Assembly: GCA_030737875.1 (NCBI GenBank)
Contig: CM060915.1
Span: 628,062,786-628,126,785 of the forward strand
Length of the DNA stretch: 64,000 bases
DNA from: Allium sativum
Taxonomy: Eukaryota; Streptophyta; Magnoliopsida; Asparagales; Amaryllidaceae
Direction: 5' to 3'
Positions 60,831 to 64,000 of the stretch are shown in pieces. The first letter of the stretch is position 1. Every line of letters begins with the position of its first letter. The position numbers were made by a program, and so were the translations under genes. Under the pieces are notes generated by a model. That model searched no databases. It was not told the DNA's origin and worked only from the letters and a program-made list of their open reading frames with translations.

Positions 60831-61574
60831 ATCTCCCCACTTAAAACTTTTCGTCCCCGAAAAGGAAAAAAGTCGAAAGTGGTTTGATTAATCAACTCTA
60901 CGTTTGATCTGGCTTCCATTCTCCAACTTTTCAGTTTCTGAGAATTTTCAAATTCTTCAAAAATTTGGATAACACCCTAAATTTTCGAAAAATTTCGCCA
61001 TAACCTCCCCTGCACCGGGAGCCACGGGAAAATCCCGAAATTGCCATACAGGCCTTCTGATCTCAAAAAGAAAAAGAAAAAGCCAAGCGGCTAGCCAATC
61101 GGCTCATAAAATCATCATCACCCAAACAAAACAGTAAATTGTAGTAAATATGTACCTATTTGTCGGGAAAACAAATTTTATTCTCTGCTCTAGCCTCCTT
61201 GCTATGACCTATTCAATGTAAGTACTTGTATATGCAAGCAAATGTGACCAATTTTCAATACAGTTCAATATTTGGTACAATTAGGCATAATGGTTCAAAA
61301 TTGTCAAACAAATAGACAAACAACACAAACATCAATCAATTAGTGAATTAGAGTTTCAAATTCATAATTTTGATACATACATATACAGAAAATCATGTTT
61401 TTGATGCCAATTTACAACAATAAATCTATCTATATAAGTTTAGGTTCTCACACCAGTCTAATGGAAATATACACCTTCGAAACACGAACACAAATTCTGA
61501 TGATGATATATCAATCCTCAGAATCATCTCCGGGTGTCTAGAATGTGATCCTATATCTATCAAGTATATTAAAA
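60831..61574 (-). mobile_element. Truncated internal region of element G (family 2 LARD)
   Basis: Reverse counterpart of about 1170-1928 in element A, with the hairpin CTTTTCG / GGGA / CGAAAAG intact (60847-60864). Similarity stops after AGTATATTAAAA at 61574, before the primer-binding site. Confidence 0.85.
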
Positions 61575-62240
61575 TGTAATGGCTGGATTTTTCGAGCACC
61601 TGATATTTTATTTTAATAAGAAAATTTAAATGTATCTAGAGAACTCAAACAATTAATATGTATAATCACTTATATGTATGTATATACATATATGATTTAC
61701 ACTGTAACTTAATTATTACAAGATATATTAAGTATGAATGTTTTAACAACTTAAGAAAATATTGGCGACACATTTTATAACATTAGGAAGTGTAGGGAAG
61801 CTAGCAACTTGAAATAAGTGTGGAAATTCCTATTTTACAACTAACATGTATAAGTTGTCATATACTAAGCAAACAAGTAATGAGATTAACACCTATATAT
61901 ATATTTATATATATAAGTATAGCATGAAAAGTATAGGCATATATATATATTTCTATATACATATGCTACGGCCTAAGTATATATATAAGTATATATATAC
62001 ACCAAGTTCATTTGCAAGAAGTATAGTCCAACCTTTAAACAAAATCAAGTCCAAAACCCCATCATTTAGAAATAGATTTGAATTTAATCATCACCTAATC
62101 CCTACACTATTACTTGCGGCTGAACTAAAAATGAAGACAAACAAAATATCAAAGAGGAAAACTATTTTCTCTTAAGTTTTGTGATGGTAAGTATGGAGAG
62201 CATTTAATGCAAGCAAGGGGAGCATTTAATGAAAGCATAT
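61575..62240. other. Unassigned AT-rich stretch, possible start of a third LTR family
   Basis: Begins TGTAATGGCTGGATTTTTCG exactly where the LARD similarity stops. The TG start and CCGG-like phase resemble an LTR beginning, but no second LTR or primer site is visible. AT microsatellites near 61895-62000 generate a spurious ORF (61846-62175). GCATTTAATG occurs twice near 62210-62230. Confidence 0.35.
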
Positions 62241-63699
62241 TGTAACACCCCACCTCCGTTAAGGTCACTCACAAAGGGAATGCCTTAACTTTGGTGGAGC
62301 ATTTTAGTAAACAGAACAGAAACTTACAAGACAGATAAAACAGTACTTGAAAAAAAATTTAACTTTATTACAGCGGAAACAGAAATTAATATGGTTACAT
62401 CCTTTCAATTTCAGAATTCAAGTACAAAGTATCAGTCTTGTACAAAAGCCTTCAAAATGCATAGTTTAAAATCATAATCCCCATGGAATGGAAGCTATAC
62501 AGAGCCAAGCCATACTTTAAGCACTTCAAGCAAAGAGAAATCCGGATCAAGCTAAAGTATTTCCCTCCTTGGATAACCTGGGGGGGAACGGAAGAAAGGA
62601 GGCGAAACAACTAGGGTCAGACAAAAAGTCTGGCAAGTCCAGTGACTTTCAGCATATGAACAGATAATAATATGATATGAACATAAAACTGGATGTGAGA
62701 TAACTATAACAGGTGTAGCAGGTATAACAGAAAAACAGAATGATATAAACTATTGTTTACACTTCTCTACACTAATACTAGTATAGTAGAATTAGGTGTC
62801 ACCCTAATGTCTAAATTGAAGCAGGAACGGGTACAGAATACTTTAACAGAAACAGAATGCTAATAATGGGCCTTTACTACCCGATCGGAAACAGACAGAA
62901 GAAGAAACAGATTTATCCCTATGGAAACAGAATGTGGAATTAGGTGTACACTAGTAATGGGCCTTTACCACCCGAACAGACGGTACCACACAGAAACAGA
63001 CAGGTGTTACCACCCAACAGAAACAGACGGTACCAACAGAAACAGACAGAACTAAGCGTACCCTAAAACCCTACCCCAAACAATCGGCTCCCTAATACAT
63101 AAATATCCTGTGTCGGCCCCACAGTAGGGTGTATCACTCCCTAAAGTGACAACCAATTGGCACAGACCTATTTACAGATGTCACGGCGTCTTACATCCTC
63201 AGAGGCAGACCGGGATCCATGCACGCACATGACCCGGTTGGAACGCACCATCAACACCCCTCGCCATTATCAGAATGAACCACTTATAATTAGTTCAGTA
63301 AGCGTGCCCGGACCCTACCTACTGTTGGGTCAAAGTTTTGATACCAGAAAGGGTTACTGACTAATATGGGTCCCAAACAACAGATGACACAAGTAATTCC
63401 CCTCCTAACCTTGTGTCCCCAGACTAACAGATCTCAGATTAACTTGTTTACTAGTTCAGACATACAGAATTCAGATTTACTAATTCACAAATTAAGATAA
63501 CAAGTTTTCAGACTAACAGGTCAGATGTACAGATTTTTCAGATTTGTCTAACTTTGTATTGGGCCTACAGATTCATGGACGGGTTTTACTACATCTATTA
63601 ATCCCTTTGGTTTAACCCTATTTTCCCCAATACGTTTTAGACGTCATTCTTATCTTAGATTTTTGCATTAATTAATTATTAATGCACAGACCTCTCACA

Positions 63700-63772
63700 T
63701 TAGGTCGGTAGCTTGTGGCCGCTGGATATGCCGGGCGGTTCCGGGCAGACTTCTGCCACAAGCCAGACCTAA
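63700..63772. other. Covarying two-stem fold, first copy (element H)
   Basis: Outer stem TTAGGTC (63700-63706) / GACCTAA (63766-63772); inner stem CTTGTGGC (63712-63719) / GCCACAAG (63755-63762). The first inner pair is flipped from G-C to C-G relative to element C copy b. Confidence 0.75.
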
Positions 63773-63809
63773 CCTCGTGTCTTACGCATGTTATGACTAA
63801 CTTCTCACA

Positions 63810-63883
63810 TTAGAACCTATTGTTTGCGGCTACTAGATGTGCCGGGCGGTTCCGGGCAGATTTACGCCGCAAACTCATTCTAA
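63810..63883. other. Covarying two-stem fold, second copy (element H)
   Basis: Outer stem TTAGAA (63810-63815) / TTCTAA (63878-63883); inner stem GTTTGCGGC (63822-63830) / GCCGCAAAC (63866-63874). Loop core GCCGGGCGGTTCCGGGCAG is shared with the copy above. Confidence 0.75.
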
Positions 63884-64000
63884 CCTCGAGTTAGCCATGT
63901 TTATCTTTGCGGCCAATTAATTAATAATTTACCGTTTATGCGCACGCCCAATATATATGCCAATTCAGATTATATCAATAACAGGATGATTATATCAACA

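Larger units (their letters stand above)
62241..64000 (-). mobile_element. End of a family 1 LTR (element H), runs off the window
   Basis: Starts with TGTAACACCCCACCTCCGTT, the inverted LTR end of family 1, and follows the C and F LTRs in reverse (for example the AACCTGGGGGGGAACGGAAG stretch near 62574-62593). No primer-binding site lies to its left, so this is the 3' LTR or a solo LTR. It has two tandem copies of the covarying fold. Confidence 0.85.

Noticed and set aside
61846..62175. 109-residue ORF with runs of Tyr-Ile
   Set aside because: Most of its length is translated AT microsatellite; no motif in the rest.

Overview
This window looks like plant nuclear DNA from the repeat-rich, gene-poor part of a large genome. 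It contains no intact host gene, rRNA, tRNA or CRISPR array. Almost all of it is Ty3/gypsy LTR retrotransposon sequence nested in at least four layers. The two pol regions carry zinc knuckles, protease, reverse transcriptase, RNase H, integrase and a C-terminal chromodomain-like segment, and all clear primer-binding sites match the initiator tRNA-Met type (TGGTATCAGAGC). Both therefore look like plant chromoviruses, probably Tekay/Del-like. The species cannot be named from this sequence; a flowering plant is the likeliest source.

Two LTR families explain most of the window. Family 1 LTRs start TGTAACACCCC. Family 2 LTRs start TGTAAYRACCCGG. Each family has a pol-bearing member and a non-coding, LARD-like member with very long LTRs around a 1-1.7 kb internal region. 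The non-coding members keep the primer-binding site, the 3' untranslated region and the polypurine tract, and lack gag-pol.

Layout: 1-8371 is a family 2 LARD on + (element A; 5' LTR end, 1.04 kb internal, 6.44 kb 3' LTR). 8372-32007 is a family 2 LARD on - (element B; 6.1 kb LTRs), interrupted at 10130-21424 by a nearly intact family 1 chromovirus on + (element C; 3.29 kb LTRs, three nonsense codons in pol). 32008-32715 and 47047-47925 are unassigned older sequence split by element D, a 14.3 kb decayed family 2 chromovirus on + (32716-47046; 4.68 kb LTRs, at least eleven in-frame stops and one frameshift). 47926-49123 plus 60133-60740 is a truncated family 2 LTR on + (E), split by a family 1 LARD on - (F; 49124-60132, perfect target duplication CAGGC). 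60741-61574 is a truncated family 2 LARD on - (G). 61575-62240 is unassigned and may start a third LTR family. 62241-64000 is the end of a family 1 LTR on - (H).

The most interesting signals lie in the non-coding LTR DNA. (1) A ~72-bp two-stem fold recurs in family 1 LTRs (C, F, H) with compensatory base changes in both stems. (2) The family 1 promoter has a conserved order: a palindromic double E2F-type site, an array of GTCGAC tetraloop hairpins, then a TATA box. (3) A hairpin with covarying stem sits immediately upstream of the polypurine tract in both families. (4) Arrays of short dyads (AAAAAT-N3-ATTTTT in family 2, GGTTAAGT...ACTTAACC in family 1 LARDs) fill the long LTRs. All identities and alignments here were judged by eye.
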